From assembly GCA_019787685.1 (NCBI GenBank), contig JAHNUO010000032.1, positions 186,001-250,000 of the forward strand: DNA of 64,000 nt. The letters run 5' to 3'. The number at the start of each line of letters is the position of its first letter. Positions within the stretch are counted from its first letter, which is position 1. Under the pieces are notes generated by a model. The model was not told where the DNA came from. It saw only the letters and a program-made list of their open reading frames with translations, and ran no database searches. A program made the translations under genes and the position numbers. Below are positions 36,901-47,891 of the stretch, piece after piece. Origin of the DNA: Chiua virens (taxonomy: Eukaryota > Basidiomycota > Agaricomycetes > Boletales > Boletaceae).

Positions 36901-38237
36901 GATTCAGTCAGGTACCAGGGATGGACTACAATGAAACTTTCTCACCTGTAGTCCGGCTTGAAACAATTAGAGCGATATTAGCGCTCGCCGTTGCTGAAGA
37001 CTGGGAAATCCAGCAAATGGACGTAAAAGGGGCTTACCTAAATGGTAAACTCAAAGAAGAGATTTATATGAACCAGCCAGAAGGATTCAGTGACGGTACG
37101 GCTCGACTATGCCATTTATTAAAGACATTATACGGATTGAAACAATCCGGTCGAGGGTGGAATGAGGAGCTTGATAACAAGCTCAGTGGCATAAATTTCG
37201 ACCGCCTCTTATCAGATCCATGCGTCTATATCCGGCGTACTGGAAAGATTATCGAGATCATCACTGTATGGGTTGATGATCTATTACTTTTCTCCAATGA
37301 TAAAAATCAGATGACTAAACTAAAACAAAATCTAAAAGGGCTATTCGATATCACCGATCTTGGTGAACCGAGCAAACTCGTTGGTCTAGAATTCACACGT
37401 GACCGAGAACGGGGAACGCTTACTATCAAACAAACCAATTATATTGAAAGCGTTCTAGACAGGTATGGGATGCATGAAGCTAATCCCGTTTCTACCCCGC
37501 TCGATCCAAATCTGAAGCTCGAACCACAAGACGCAGCTACTAACCCATCACAATATTCCCAGGTCGATGGGAATTACGCCTCCTTAACGGGATCACTTAT
37601 GTATGCCGCAATTGGTACACGTCCCGACATCGCATTCGCCGTAAATAAACTCTGCTCGTTCAATAACAATCCAGATCTTGCCCATTGGACCGCGGCGAAA
37701 CGAGTCTTGCACTACCTCAAGGGCACAAAAGATCTTGGAATAACATATGCGCGCAATAACAAACAGAGCAGTTTCTACGGTTACGCGGATGCAAGCTTTG
37801 CCGCCAATAACGATTTAACTTCGACGAGCGGCAACATTTTTATTCTCAATGGAGGTGCCATCGCCTGGAACTCAAAGAAGGAACCAACAGCTGCGCTTTC
37901 TACTGCCGAGGCCGAATTTACTGCAATGGCCAGAGCCGAGAAGGATGTGATCTGGCTCAGAAACCTTTATTCCGAAATTGGTTTCGAGCCCGAAAACGCG
38001 ACCATCCTCTACGGCGACAACAAATCCGCTATTGCCATTGCGACGAATGCCCAATTTCACAAACGGGCAAAGTATTTCGACCTACGGAACTTACATATGC
38101 GGAACACGATCAAAATTGGCTGGATAACCCTCGTATATTGTCCAACTAATGATATGACCGCTGATATACTCACAAAAGCCCTACCACGACAAAAACATTT
38201 ACAGCACTCCAAAGCTCTCGGCCTCCGTGCGGCTTGA
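33963..38237 (+). CDS. Copia-C gag-pol polyprotein
   Basis: The single open frame is about 1424 residues from ATG 33963. Domains in order: a Ser/Pro/Thr-rich N-terminus; UBN2-like gag (~res 70-270); two CCHC knuckles (CAICGYTNHLTFQC and CGICQKFGHSEEEC, ~res 290-325); protease with WIADTGASTHIC (~res 400); gag-pre-integrase WHRRLGHIG with CEACIKSK; integrase core with HSDVWG, RADNGREY and PEQNGVAERW as the D, D, E positions; RT beginning TNKWVF and containing the WVDDLLLF catalytic motif (~37.27 kb); RNase H with YADASFA, STAEAEF and LYGDNKSA. Unlike Copia-A and B it has zinc knuckles in Gag. No lesion is seen, and the stop lies just before the polypurine tract. Confidence 0.97.
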   Translation: MSQQPPPPLPFSFPSTTVSPSTAAATTPQTMVVTTSNPSNPITSSPSTQPAPTASSNLVSSAPKIEKLRDGNWLAWKVRMRAVLKRKGAWEGIIEGNVQKPNDPSEAAIWETKDAVAQELISTSIRDEQVVHITDCDTAFHTWETLRTVHEPRGQESVLALFKQLYNTEAQDETNITSHFHQLQIIRERLIVAGHAKEVDDSMFKAIIVGSLPASLDSFTGGYLGSQSVIQSNQNLSGDISVPDLISRLSVEWRKKQKLKEEREKSGDVANTAFTSRKTTKGPRPCAICGYTNHLTFQCRHKGKPKCGICQKFGHSEEECRYNPLNKGRQNPGKFGRGNSRPGPKGKEKARAKVVKEESASETDELERSFVTNVSIADDVEMKEANEADFSAYPWIADTGASTHICAQREAFLDYKSLPERIVKGLGDKPVAALGEGTVIIHTRADDKIRTLRLFKVLHVPEARENLVSIGRLDKAGAHVTCADGRMTIHKNNELIAVATIHRNLYYLDVETASYKTNVAIKIKRSWTWEEWHRRLGHIGIAGLRKLHGKNLVDGFSLQQSLQDFECEACIKSKITRQPLPKTVGPQIRKPGDLTHSDVWGPARVPSSQGYRYYISFVDDESQHATISFMKTKDEAPNKVKQYVSHIERQYGHVPKAIRADNGREYVNKILQTWCLDKGIELQTTAPYTPEQNGVAERWNRTVVELGRAMLFAHDLPNELWPEVMSHAAYIRNRAYTRSVPNMTPYEKWSGNRPDISFIQEFGQPVWILNQELNPSKLDSQAKKFIFVGHEDGPKAIKYYNPLKRTIKVSREYRWPIAVTQSIPDHRFEGEHAGEGSKPSSGMKRKDLDQESDLNQSKRHRVESDVPELTPDPDDNDSEDEHDQQESIAKVAAAVYTAISESHISSNDPKTLKEAMNSPDWPQWEKAIQTELETLKQMGTWELVDPPNDRKPVTNKWVFVRKYDRNGNLEKYKARLVARGFSQVPGMDYNETFSPVVRLETIRAILALAVAEDWEIQQMDVKGAYLNGKLKEEIYMNQPEGFSDGTARLCHLLKTLYGLKQSGRGWNEELDNKLSGINFDRLLSDPCVYIRRTGKIIEIITVWVDDLLLFSNDKNQMTKLKQNLKGLFDITDLGEPSKLVGLEFTRDRERGTLTIKQTNYIESVLDRYGMHEANPVSTPLDPNLKLEPQDAATNPSQYSQVDGNYASLTGSLMYAAIGTRPDIAFAVNKLCSFNNNPDLAHWTAAKRVLHYLKGTKDLGITYARNNKQSSFYGYADASFAANNDLTSTSGNIFILNGGAIAWNSKKEPTAALSTAEAEFTAMARAEKDVIWLRNLYSEIGFEPENATILYGDNKSAIAIATNAQFHKRAKYFDLRNLHMRNTIKIGWITLVYCPTNDMTADILTKALPRQKHLQHSKALGLRAA

Positions 38238-38244
38238 GGGGGAG
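38236..38244 (+). other. Copia-C polypurine tract
   Basis: GAGGGGGAG abuts the 3' LTR and overlaps the last stop codon base region. It is the expected plus-strand primer. Confidence 0.85.
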
Positions 38245-38412
38245 TGTTGGACTCGAAGTCCTTTGATTACGCCAAACAATAGCAAGCCTCACTCGGCCTG
38301 ATGCCGACTGTAGCTACACGTCATCTGTCGATAGGAGACTCCTAATAGATTCCTGCCTCTCGACTATCATCTCATCTAACTAAGTTCCTCTCGCGTCTAT
38401 CGTGCTGCAACA
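38245..38412 (+). repeat. Copia-C 3' LTR
   Basis: 168 bp, identical by eye to the 5' LTR. Confidence 0.96.
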
Positions 38413-38744
38413 AATTTGAACAATCATGCAAACGTACCTTTACCTTGAAAGGTACCTACTCGATGGCTGCCGCCAGAGTCGGCGCTCGCCTCATGCAAGC
38501 AGTGACTCGGAAGCTGGCAATCCAACTTGACAAGATCTCATTCGGACCTCCGTGACAGAAGACAACACTGGTACTATCATCGGATACCGTACGGCACCGA
38601 TGTGGAAGCTGCGGTCCATACTAGACTGTCGGCCTGCGTTAGCGCGGCCCTTCGCCGCAAAGGTATGGTACTGTCTCTCTGAGTAAGCCCCTGATGGGTA
38701 CTATCTCGGGTGCTCATCGCCTCCCCAAGGCTGGGGCTACATAG

Positions 38745-38750
38745 TATAAA
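38745..38750 (+). promoter_or_regulatory. TATA-like box of the questin-oxidase-like gene
   Basis: TATAAA lies 42 bp upstream of the ATG at 38792, in the interval 38413-38791 between Copia-C and the gene. Nothing else is recognised in that interval. Confidence 0.5.
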
Positions 38751-38791
38751 TTTCCGATCAAAAACCTATCCCTGCTCTACATCTCAGCCTT

Positions 38792-40671
38792 ATGACTACT
38801 TCCGCACCACCCACCGTTGTCATACCTGCGACCCCATCTTCGCGTGAGATTCTCGTCCGCCTCTTTCCTGGCGTCAAGCCCCCGCCGTCACTCCTCGCAC
38901 CTGGCCGTGTGCCCAACTGTGGACCCAAGGCTACGGCTGCGCTGCTTAAAGCGCTCAGGATAACCACAAGCGGAGCCATGTCTTTTTCAACGAGTTCAGT
39001 TTCCACAAGTACGTCTCTACCCTTGCTCGGTCGCGCCCGTTTGGTTGATGCTCTTCACAGCCACTCAGTCCACCACTTGCTCGCCATATATGCGCTTGGT
39101 GCCTCGGCGCCCGTGATAAACGCTGCCTACGAGGATACCCATCTCGACCATCTGCGCATCGCGTTTGTCGCCCCAAACAAGGTGACCACTACAGACGATA
39201 CCTTTACGGATTACCTCGGGAACGACCAGTATGTATTTGGGTGTTCCATGCCGGTTTTTCTCGTTGACGCTCGCGGTCCAGCTACTACAATGCCTACCTC
39301 GATTACTTCCATCGGGTTGTGCTCCAGCCCGGTGTCAATATTTCAGACATACTTGAGAAATACATCTTTTCCTCGCACTACAATGTCCGCATGCCAAAGC
39401 AGGGGACCGAGCAACCCGAGATGCTTCATAGATTCCTCGAGATTCTCATCCACCCTATCATTCATGTCGGCTACGGTGCCGAGTTTGGCATAATGGGTCT
39501 CATCGCCGAAGGTGAGTAGTGCGGAAGGCTTCCGTACATAGGTTAATCCTCACTTTGTTGATTTGTAGGTCTCGCATGGACGTCAGTGCACGCTGCTGGC
39601 GCTACTACCCCCATTACTCGTCTTCTCTTCACCCAACGCACGACTCCCATCTCTGAAATGGAGAAGCAAGGCAAGTGGTTTTTCCTGTTATCGCTTGTGC
39701 ATGACTGATGCCTATGGATAGAGCCAGAGTGGATGCCAAAAGCAGGGTCGCGCTTGCGAACGTTGAAAATTTTGACACTCATGCTTCGTGACCCTCGTTT
39801 CTTTGGAAACAGGACCCTTGACAAGCACGAATTCGCTGCGATGCTCGAGTCACATGGGGAAATCTTCGTCAAATACGGTGAGCTCTGGGACTGTCAAATC
39901 GAAACACAAGAAGATCTCGAAGCACGTATGGAGGAGCTCATTTGGGCTGCGACGCTCATGTATGGCGTCGGAAGCTGGGACGGAAACGAGGCTGAATATC
40001 GTGCTGATTTCTTCACGTAAGCGCAGCCATGATATACTTGCACATAGCTGATCGTTCCCATCAGCGCACATATCGTGACATCTGTGCTGTTCATTCCCAC
40101 GATCTGTGCATACCTCTCCCGTGAATCCCAAAGGAAGCTGCTTCGGGCACACTTTTTGACGAGCATCACCTGGTGGGTCGTCCGTGGCCGTCCAAGTTTC
40201 GCCCTGAAAGATTTCACTTCTCGACCGCTCCCGCCCGTTCCGAATGCACCCTCTTCCAAGTATTCCAACACGCTCCCAGGCATTCTGCCGACTCCCGCCG
40301 CATGTGCACTCTCTTCGACGACACCCTACGCCGGCAACGCAAACCCATGGTATGCCATCCTCGCGGACGCACTCGTCCACCCCAACGAGCACCTCTGCAA
40401 AGTGCAGCGTGCGTTGGCGCACTTCAACCTCCTGTATGGACATCGCGAGGCAGGATTTGTCCTTGAATCGCTCTCTAAGGACGGCGTGGACGTGAACCCC
40501 GAGTATGGGTACCTGGATGGGTCTGTGTTTTTGCGTACGGCGTGGTTGACCGCGTCGGCGCTTGGATGGGTGACCCACGGGGAGGAAAACACGGGCGCAT
40601 GGAATTACCAAGAGTTCCAAAAGGCAGTTTTGGAGGAACTGGAACTCATGAAGGGTCAGGGGAGGGCGTAG
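38792..40671 (+). pseudogene. Questin-oxidase-like protein (DUF4243 family), 6 exons, one apparent frameshift
   Basis: The introns are 39009-39060, 39229-39281, 39512-39568, 39671-39721 (GC-AG) and 40018-40064. Spliced landmarks are HSVHHLLAIYALGA, then DYFHRV, LEILIHPIIHVGYGAEFG, MLRDPRF, and WWVVRGRPSF near the start of exon 6. These match the questin-oxidase-like family, Baeyer-Villiger type enzymes known from fungal anthraquinone pathways. The actual substrate here is unknown. In exon 1 the frame up to KATAALLKAL does not join the downstream DNHKRSHVFFNEF frame. One nucleotide appears lost near 38955-38965, so the gene is dead unless this is a sequencing error. The rest is sound. It converges tail-to-tail with the NLR-like gene. 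Confidence 0.75.
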
Positions 40672-41060
40672 GCGGCATGCGTAAACCTTGCATCCATTGT
40701 AAAACATATTGACGAACTAACACCCCGCTCACGAAAATATCTGTATGCAAATTGTACGCAATATATGGTGAATATTTGAATATTTGATGGTCTGTCAATT
40801 GTACAGTATGTGTAATTTCAGTGTACACCGGAAAATGTGGTCTGGGTAAGGAATTCAAATCCACTGCGCAATCATCATAGTCATTATTTTGCATCAGGAA
40901 TGGATGTGATTGTTTGTGAGGCCCTGTTGAAAGCATATTGAGTTTCTTCCGACAATCCAAGTCATCCAGGTGTGACAAAGATACCAAGAGTCATATCTAT
41001 TATCATGACCAAAAGAAGAATGTAGGATAGAAAAATTACTTGGACATAGGGAAATACTAT
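40672..41060. other. Convergent intergenic region
   Basis: AT-rich spacer between the 3' ends of the questin-oxidase-like gene and the NLR-like gene. It presumably holds both polyadenylation sites. No gene is seen. Confidence 0.5.
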
Positions 41061-44000
41061 TCATGACTTCCAACAAGTAATCCATGACTCTCCAGACAAT
41101 GAACTATCAATATCAACTTGGAATGCACCATTATGAGATATAACCAAGGAAAGAGGAGGAAAATAAAAGGAACCAAATCTGAGCCAAGGAGCAACCCAAC
41201 CATAACAAAGATCATGGGAAAAAATCCAGCCATCATGATTGAGAAACTGACCAAAAGAAAGAAGTTGATGTACCCTCCACACTTTGATAGACTTGTCAGC
41301 AGACCCAGAGATAATATGGTCACCATTGGGTGAAAAAGACACTGAGTAGATATAGGAACCACCATGGCCCTGGAAGGGACCTGCTATAAGGTGACCAGTG
41401 GCTGCATCCCAGATCCTGATGGTGTTGTCATCAGAGCCAGAGACAATGTTCTTTCCATCAGGTGAATAGCCAACAGATGTGACACAATCTGTGTGCCCCT
41501 GGAATGGACTTCCTATGGGCTGACCAGTGGCTGCATCCCAGATCCTGATGGTGCTTTCATCAGATCCAGAGACAATGTTCTTTCCATCAGGTGAATAGCC
41601 AACAGATCTGACCCAAGATGTGTGCCCCTGGAATGGACTTCCTATAGTCTGACCTGTGGCTGCATCCCAGATCCTGATGGTGCTATCATAAGAGCCAGAA
41701 ACAATGTTCTTTCCATCAGGTGAATAGCCAACAGATGTGACCCAATCTGTGTGCCCCTGGAATGGACTTCCTATAGGATGACCAGTGACTGCATCCCAGG
41801 TCCTGATGGTCCTGTCATAAGAGCCAGAGACAATGTTCTTTCCATCAGGTGAATAGTCAACAGATCTGACCCAATGTGTGTGCCCCTGGAATGGACTTCC
41901 TATAGGCTGACCAGTGGCTGCATCCCAGATCCTGATGGTATTGTCATCAGAGCCAGAGACAATGTTCTTTCCATCAGGTGAATAGCCAACAGATGTGACA
42001 CAATCTGTGTGCCCCTGGAATGGACTTCCTATAGGCTGACCAGTGGCTGCATCCCAGATCCTGATGGTGTTGTCATCAGAGCCAGAGACAATGTTCTTTC
42101 CATCAGGTGAATAGCCAACAGATGTGATGTCAGATGTGTGCCCCTGGAATGGGCTTCCTATGGGCTGACCAGTGGCTACATCCCAGATCCTGATGGTCCT
42201 GTCATAAGAGCCAGAGACAATGTTCTTTCCATCAGGTGAATAGCCAACAGATCTGACAGAATCTGTGTGCCCCTGGAATAGACTTCCAATGGGATGACCA
42301 GTGGCTGCATCCCAGATCCTGATGGTGTTGTCATCAGATCCAGAGACAATGTTCTTTCCATTAGGTGAATAGCCAACAGATGTGACACAATCTGTGTGCC
42401 CCTGGAATGGACTTCCAATGGGCTGACCAGTGGCTGCATCCCAGATCCTGATGGTGCTGTCATCAAAGCTAGAGACAATGTTCTTTCCATTAGGTGAATA
42501 GCCAACAGATGTGACCTGAGATGTATGCCTCTGGAATAGACTTCCTATGGGCTGACCAGTGGCTGCATCCCAGATCCTGATAGTGCTGTCATAAGAGCCA
42601 GAGACAATGTTCTTTCCATCAGGTGAATACCCAACAGATGTGACAGGCCCTGTGTGCCCCTGGAATGGACTTCTAATGGGCTGACCAGTGGCTGCATCCC
42701 AGATCCTGATGGTGGTGTCATTAGAGCCAGAGATGATGTTCTTTCCATCAGGTGAATAGCCAACAGATGTGACCCAATATGTGTGACCCTGGAATGGACT
42801 TCCTATAGGCTGACCAGTGGCTACATCCCAGATCCTGATGGTCCTGTCATGAGAGCCAGAGACAATGTTCTTTCCATCAGGTGAATACCCAACAGATGTG
42901 ACACACTCTGTGTGCCCCTGGAATGGACTTCCTATGGGCTGACCAGTGGCTGCATCCCAGATCCTGATGGTCCCATCTCTAAAGCCAGAGACAACATGCC
43001 TACAATCTGGTGAATAGCCAACAGAGATCACAGCATCACTATGTCCATGCAGGGTATGAACATCTGCTGGCCAATTGGCTGGATGTCCAGTCCTGATTGA
43101 AGCATGCTTCAAAAGTTGGCCAACCCACAGCCTACAAAGTGGTGAACTGAGGGGGGTCTGGGGCATTGCTGACAGATATAGATGAGGGGTGCATTGTCTG
43201 AGTAGGGGTGAGAACACCTGGATGAATCGGGATCCTTCTGAAGCAAGGATGCAAATCTCCGAGTCCTAACACCAAGTTTTTAGTATGTCAACTGGTCCCA
43301 TTCATTGATCTTACATTAGGCTGGGTCCAATGTTGGAGGGCAATGCATGTCTGTAGGGCAGAAGAAATGGGTGATGCTGATGAGAAAGAGAGGAGGCTGA
43401 TGACTTCAAGCCAATAGGGAAAAAAGCTTTTGAAAAACAGTGTGATTTCAGAAATTAAGTCTGAGCTGCAGTTGGTATGTTGTAGATGGTCCATCCAGTA
43501 TAGACAGGAGTATGACAGGCGAGGGGGAATGGCCTCATCCACACAGGTGGACAAACCAGAGACTTTGTCATTAAGGATCCGGGAGTCAGTAAGGCCACAT
43601 ATGTTGAACCTGAGCATGCGGCACATGCACGCAAGTGATGCTTGTCCAAGAGTGAGGGAATGGTGGGGTAAGAATGGGACATGGAAGGATGAACTGCGCT
43701 TGCCATCACGTAAGAAGTCATAGAAGGACGCATGAAGTGGGCGGACAGGCCTCCGGTCATCACAAGCACCATCCAGCAGGGATGCAAGAGATGAAACCAT
43801 AGCTTGGACGTCTACTGGGACATCCATCGGAACATCTTCCGGAATGTCCACAGTCATCTTCAGGTGTCCATGAAAGAGATCCGAAAGGCAAGGGAGTGGG
43901 AGTGGTTCCTTGAGAGCGAGCAAGACGCCCATCACCTCTCGAAACCGATCTTGTTCAGGTGCCGATTTGAATAGCTGTAGTAGCATGGTCTTGTATAGCT

Positions 44001-46380
44001 CATCCAATGGGTAGCCAGCTTCAGTCCGGCGGGTCTTCAACAGTAGTCCGAGTCGGGCAGATCGTCCGAGTCCAATTGACCCAAACCCCTGAATGAACTT
44101 GCATGCAGTAGCCGCCCACTGGAAGAGATGTTGTGAATGATGGACAAGTAGTCGACACCAGTCCTGGTTCGACAAGTCGAGTTCCGAGGAACATTCATCG
44201 AGAGAATGTCGGATAAAATTCTCAATGTCTTCGTCGACCATTTGCTCTGAGATATCACTCATGTGTTTGTGGACCAAGCGGGGACCCGGCGGGAGCTTGG
44301 CAAGAATGTCACTTTCGGGACGAGTCGTGATCAGGAAGCGCAGGTTGAATGGGAATGACGTCTCGGTTGCTAGTCTGGAGATGGCAAGTACAAGTTGTTG
44401 GCGACTAGCCTGGTCACCGCACTCGTCAAGCGCATCGATGACCACCACTAGAGGGCCGATAGCCTGGATGTGCTTGCTAGGCCCCATGATCAGTCGTTCC
44501 AACTGCTCTTTGGGTACTTCCGACGTGCGAAGTGATCGACTTTCCCCCACGACCTTCCACAAGGCGGACTTGTACTCAGCATTGTGGTCGCAGAGGTCCC
44601 GTGCAACAGTACTAAACAAATTCGTCGGGTTCCGGCGAGCGACGTCTGTCCTTGCGAAACAGTACGACGAGACGAGCCTCTTCTGTCCCTCAAACCATCG
44701 CGCAATCGAATGAGCCACCGCAGACTTGCCCGATCCCGCGAGACCGGTGAGAAGACACACTCGTGGAGCATCCTCTGCGGGATTGCTGAGGATCTCACGA
44801 AGTTCCCGTAACATCTCGTCCCGGGTCCCTGTAAGACAACCCTTGTCCTGATCGTGCCTGGCGCCCTTGGCATAAGGCATGTCGTCCAGGTCCTTGTCCT
44901 CCACTGCGAACCATATATATGAACGTCCGATCGCAAATCAATGGAGTAAAGCTTACCGGTGTGCTCGATCGCGTTCATCATACGAACGACTGTGATTCCG
45001 GTCTGTAGTCCAACTCCCCGCAAGAAGGCATCTCTGAGTTCTTGAAGCCTTCTCTGGTAATCGGTGATCTTGGAATTGATATCCGACAATGTGTACCTCG
45101 CCAGACGAGTCGCTGCGCAAGGCGGTGAATGGGGATGAACACGAAGTAGTGGATTATCTTACCGAAGCTTTTGTGCTCGGCGTAGTCGCGAATAAAATAG
45201 GCGCACTCCATCACCTGTTGGGTCAAGAGCTTAAGAGGCTCCACGTGCGCCTTGTCTGCCTTCAAGGGATCTGCGTCGTGAACGAATGCTAAAACATCAC
45301 TCATGGTGCCCGCTAAGCGAGTGATCTGATCGTCGCGATCGTTCTGATTTACGAGAACCTGTGTTAAATGTCGCAGCCATCAGGAACAGCATGAGAATAT
45401 AACATGAAACAAACCAGACCTTGTGTGCAGCTGAGATAACAGACCAGGCGAGGGAAGTATATGGGTGAATCTACGTGGCAATGAGAAGAAGAGGGGGTAG
45501 CGACAAAGTAGCAAATACCTCTGCGATGCCAGTTACAATCCGGTCAAAGAGTTTTATCCTCCCCAATAGAACATCCCATGTGGTCGCAAACGTCTGTGCG
45601 CTGTTCACGACTTGTGTGACTGTATCGACCGCCGAACTCAGGTGGTCGACCACGAGGGGAGTGGGACGCATCGCTTCGACTGCTTGTTTCGCCGTATCGA
45701 CGGCATCGGCAACCTGACGCTCGTCTGCTTCAAGGGGTTGGCAAGGGACGGATGTAAATGTAAATTTCAGTATGAAATTGGGCCCGGAAGAAATAGCGGT
45801 CTTAGAAGGGTCCACAAGGAGAGGTTCTTCGAACACTGAACAAGACTGCTGTGTCAATGAGTAGAAAGTGCGATAGGAATTCATCGCACCTTTGTTTTTC
45901 AACTTCGATATTATTTCCCCGATCGTATAGGTCAGACTTGCAACGGCTTTATCCTGTTGACCCGGCATGCGGTGGGTCCGGTAAACCTTGGCGACCAGGA
46001 CAGATGTATCATCCCCGCGACTGAGACCATTCACTGAGTTCTCTCGCACATATCAAAGTAAGTCTACTCACAAAGACATCTCTTCGTTCCATACAATGCC
46101 ATTCTTGTTCTGCTTCGTCTTTTTCGTCGTTCGCAACACGTTGCCCAACGAGAATTTAGCGTAGTATTGCCTTGGCAAAGCAAATCGGGGATTTGATCCA
46201 CTGGCAGTACGAAGTTCGATGTCTGCAAGAAGAGAAATTCGTATGGAATGGTTTCCAGAGTTACAATCCAAGTCTCCCACCTGTGATAGCAATGGATTGT
46301 GCCCTGGACCCACGATGAGCGAGTCAGCACAACAAATACATTCAGGCAATTATGCATAGTACATACGTGGTTGGATTCAT
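41061..46380 (-). CDS. NLR-like STAND protein: C2 - helical N-domain - NACHT - 14 WD40 repeats
   Basis: I place the ATG at 46380. Two short 5' exons lead into a C2-like domain (IELRTASGS...KFSLGNVLRTT...GIVWNEEMSL). A fungal STAND N-terminal helical region follows (IHPYTSLAWSVISAAHKV, FVHDADPLK, QQVMECAYFIRDY). Then comes DMPYAKGA...CLTGTR and a NACHT domain with Walker A GLAGSGKSA (~44.74 kb), Walker B VVVIDALDECGD (~44.44 kb) and the LRFLITTRPE sensor. After an intron at 43314-43266 the C-terminus holds 14 WD40 repeats of 43 residues. All splice joins I checked keep frame. Proteins of this architecture are fungal NLR-like receptors, some of which control heterokaryon incompatibility; the ligand and role here are unknown. 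The gene appears intact. Confidence 0.85.
41237..43043 (-). repeat. WD40-coding minisatellite, 14 units of ~129 bp
   Basis: Most units share nearly the whole 43-residue consensus (SVGYSPDGKNIVSGS, then TIRIWDAATGQPIGSPFQG). Variation is concentrated at residues 3, 4 and 6 and at 22 and 24 of the unit. The first and last units are more diverged, as is usual for the ends of such arrays. Fourteen units would fit two seven-bladed propellers. Confidence 0.9.
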
Positions 46381-47891
46381 TATTTCAAGTGACGTGTGAT
46401 GAGCGAATATACGAGTTGGCAAGGAGGGATGCTGAGTGTATGAGAAGGATCCTCTGAGAACCGATCAACCAGCGCCGCCGACTACTAAATGGGTACAACG
46501 TGGGTCGTGTTCTATTCCTAGCCTGAGTGCATGGTCGTGACAATGCGCACACACAACATGAGGAATATGGCTATCTAAAAAGCGAAGACATAGTTGCATC
46601 CAAGGCAATACTACAGGGGGGGTGAACAACACAGGCCCACTGAGTGCTACGTAGGAGGAAGGACTCGAAGTTGAGCTCAGCAGGCCTGGCGCCTCCGAGT
46701 CGGTCTCGAGCCTCAATCGAGCCACCATCCACGGATGTGCCCTTTCGCATCCCCCCAGTCATAAAGATTGCAATTTCCGGTCGTCGTGTCCTGGTAAGAC
46801 TCGGATTAGCCCAATGGGTTGCACAAAATTGTATCTCTCGCGACGTCATACGTCTTGTGCTCTACGCCGTTCACCTCGTTCGCGCCAGCGCCGTCGACGG
46901 ACTGGGGTCTGTACAAAATAATACGTCCGTGAAAGCACTAGTGGCATTCGGTGAACAAATAGAGGTGGGACACTATATTCAAAGTCCAGGGCAGTCGATC
47001 GAGGAAACACCCAGGAGGGAATTAGAGCGGCGGTGAGTTTTCCATAGAATTTGACGTCGGCGTTTTCAGCGGGACATGAGACGAGCGTCACTAGATAATA
47101 CTAGTACGAGAGTCAACGACTCGGATAACGATCTACCGCTGGCAAGCGACGATGGGGAAACGATCAGTGTCACAGACAGCTGCACCTATTACCCGAGCCC
47201 AGTTCTTAGGGTCCATGTAGCAAACATTTGTGCATATAGAAACGTGAACGACAAATCGGAACCCTAATAAGGGCAGTCTCCTGGGATAAGTATGTGATGT
47301 TACGGTGAGACAACGATGTATGGAATATGTACCTGGGCAATGAGTGGTGCGTACTCCTCGTTCTGCATATCTAGACATTTCTTTTCCGCAGCGCACGTAC
47401 GTGAGTCATCCAATTATGCCTCGTGGTCACGGCGATCTCGACGATACCGGCTTGTTCCTTTGATTGCTGGTGTTCTGAAATGGTTCCATTTTCACCACAT
47501 CCGAGTCCACCGCTTTCGTCTGTCCTCCCTTGGCGTCACTATCAGTCATAGACTCGGTCGGACCGGGTGTGTTTGCTTGGCTGAAGGGCTGATATGTATT
47601 GAGTTCGTCGTAGGTTTTCAGCTATCTGCAAGGTTCATCCTTGACCTTTTGCAGGATGCTGTGGACATGAGGGGGGATGTCGGCGGTGGGCGCACTCGGA
47701 AGACATTGTTTGCCAGCATTCTAGAAACTGGTGACTCTGGAGAGGGCGCAAAGGGCCTGTTTTGAACCTTATAAACAGCAATAGGCCATCGCGATCAAGC
47801 CCTTCCATGGTGGCCCGAGAGGTTACCTTTACGTAGTCTTTCAAGGAAATGGAGATTACAGATCAGTCGATCACATTGCAATTTCGCCTGG
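46381..47891. other. Intergenic, no supported gene
   Basis: Several short frames exist on both strands (e.g. 46644-47036 plus), but none has recognisable motifs, splice support or start context. I annotate nothing here. It must contain the promoter of the NLR-like gene near its left end. Confidence 0.45.

Larger units (their letters stand above)
33701..38412 (+). mobile_element. Copia-C: intact Ty1/copia LTR retrotransposon
   Basis: Complete element of 4712 bp. The LTRs (33701-33868 and 38245-38412) are 168 bp, start TGTTGG, end GCAACA, and are identical by eye. A 5-bp target duplication AATTT lies at 33696-33700 and 38413-38417. The primer-binding site, one uninterrupted gag-pol frame and a polypurine tract are all present. 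It is the youngest-looking element here and may be autonomous. Confidence 0.97.

Noticed and set aside
41118..41333. Plus-strand lysine-rich frame opposite the WD40 end
   Set aside because: Antisense to the last part of the NLR-like gene; composition is explained by that.
41237..43043. CRISPR-like array
   Set aside because: Regular ~129-bp units are WD40 codons in one open frame, not repeats with unique spacers.
46644..47036. 131-codon plus-strand frame between the NLR-like and F-box genes
   Set aside because: No motif, splice context or family resemblance; kept as unannotated intergenic.
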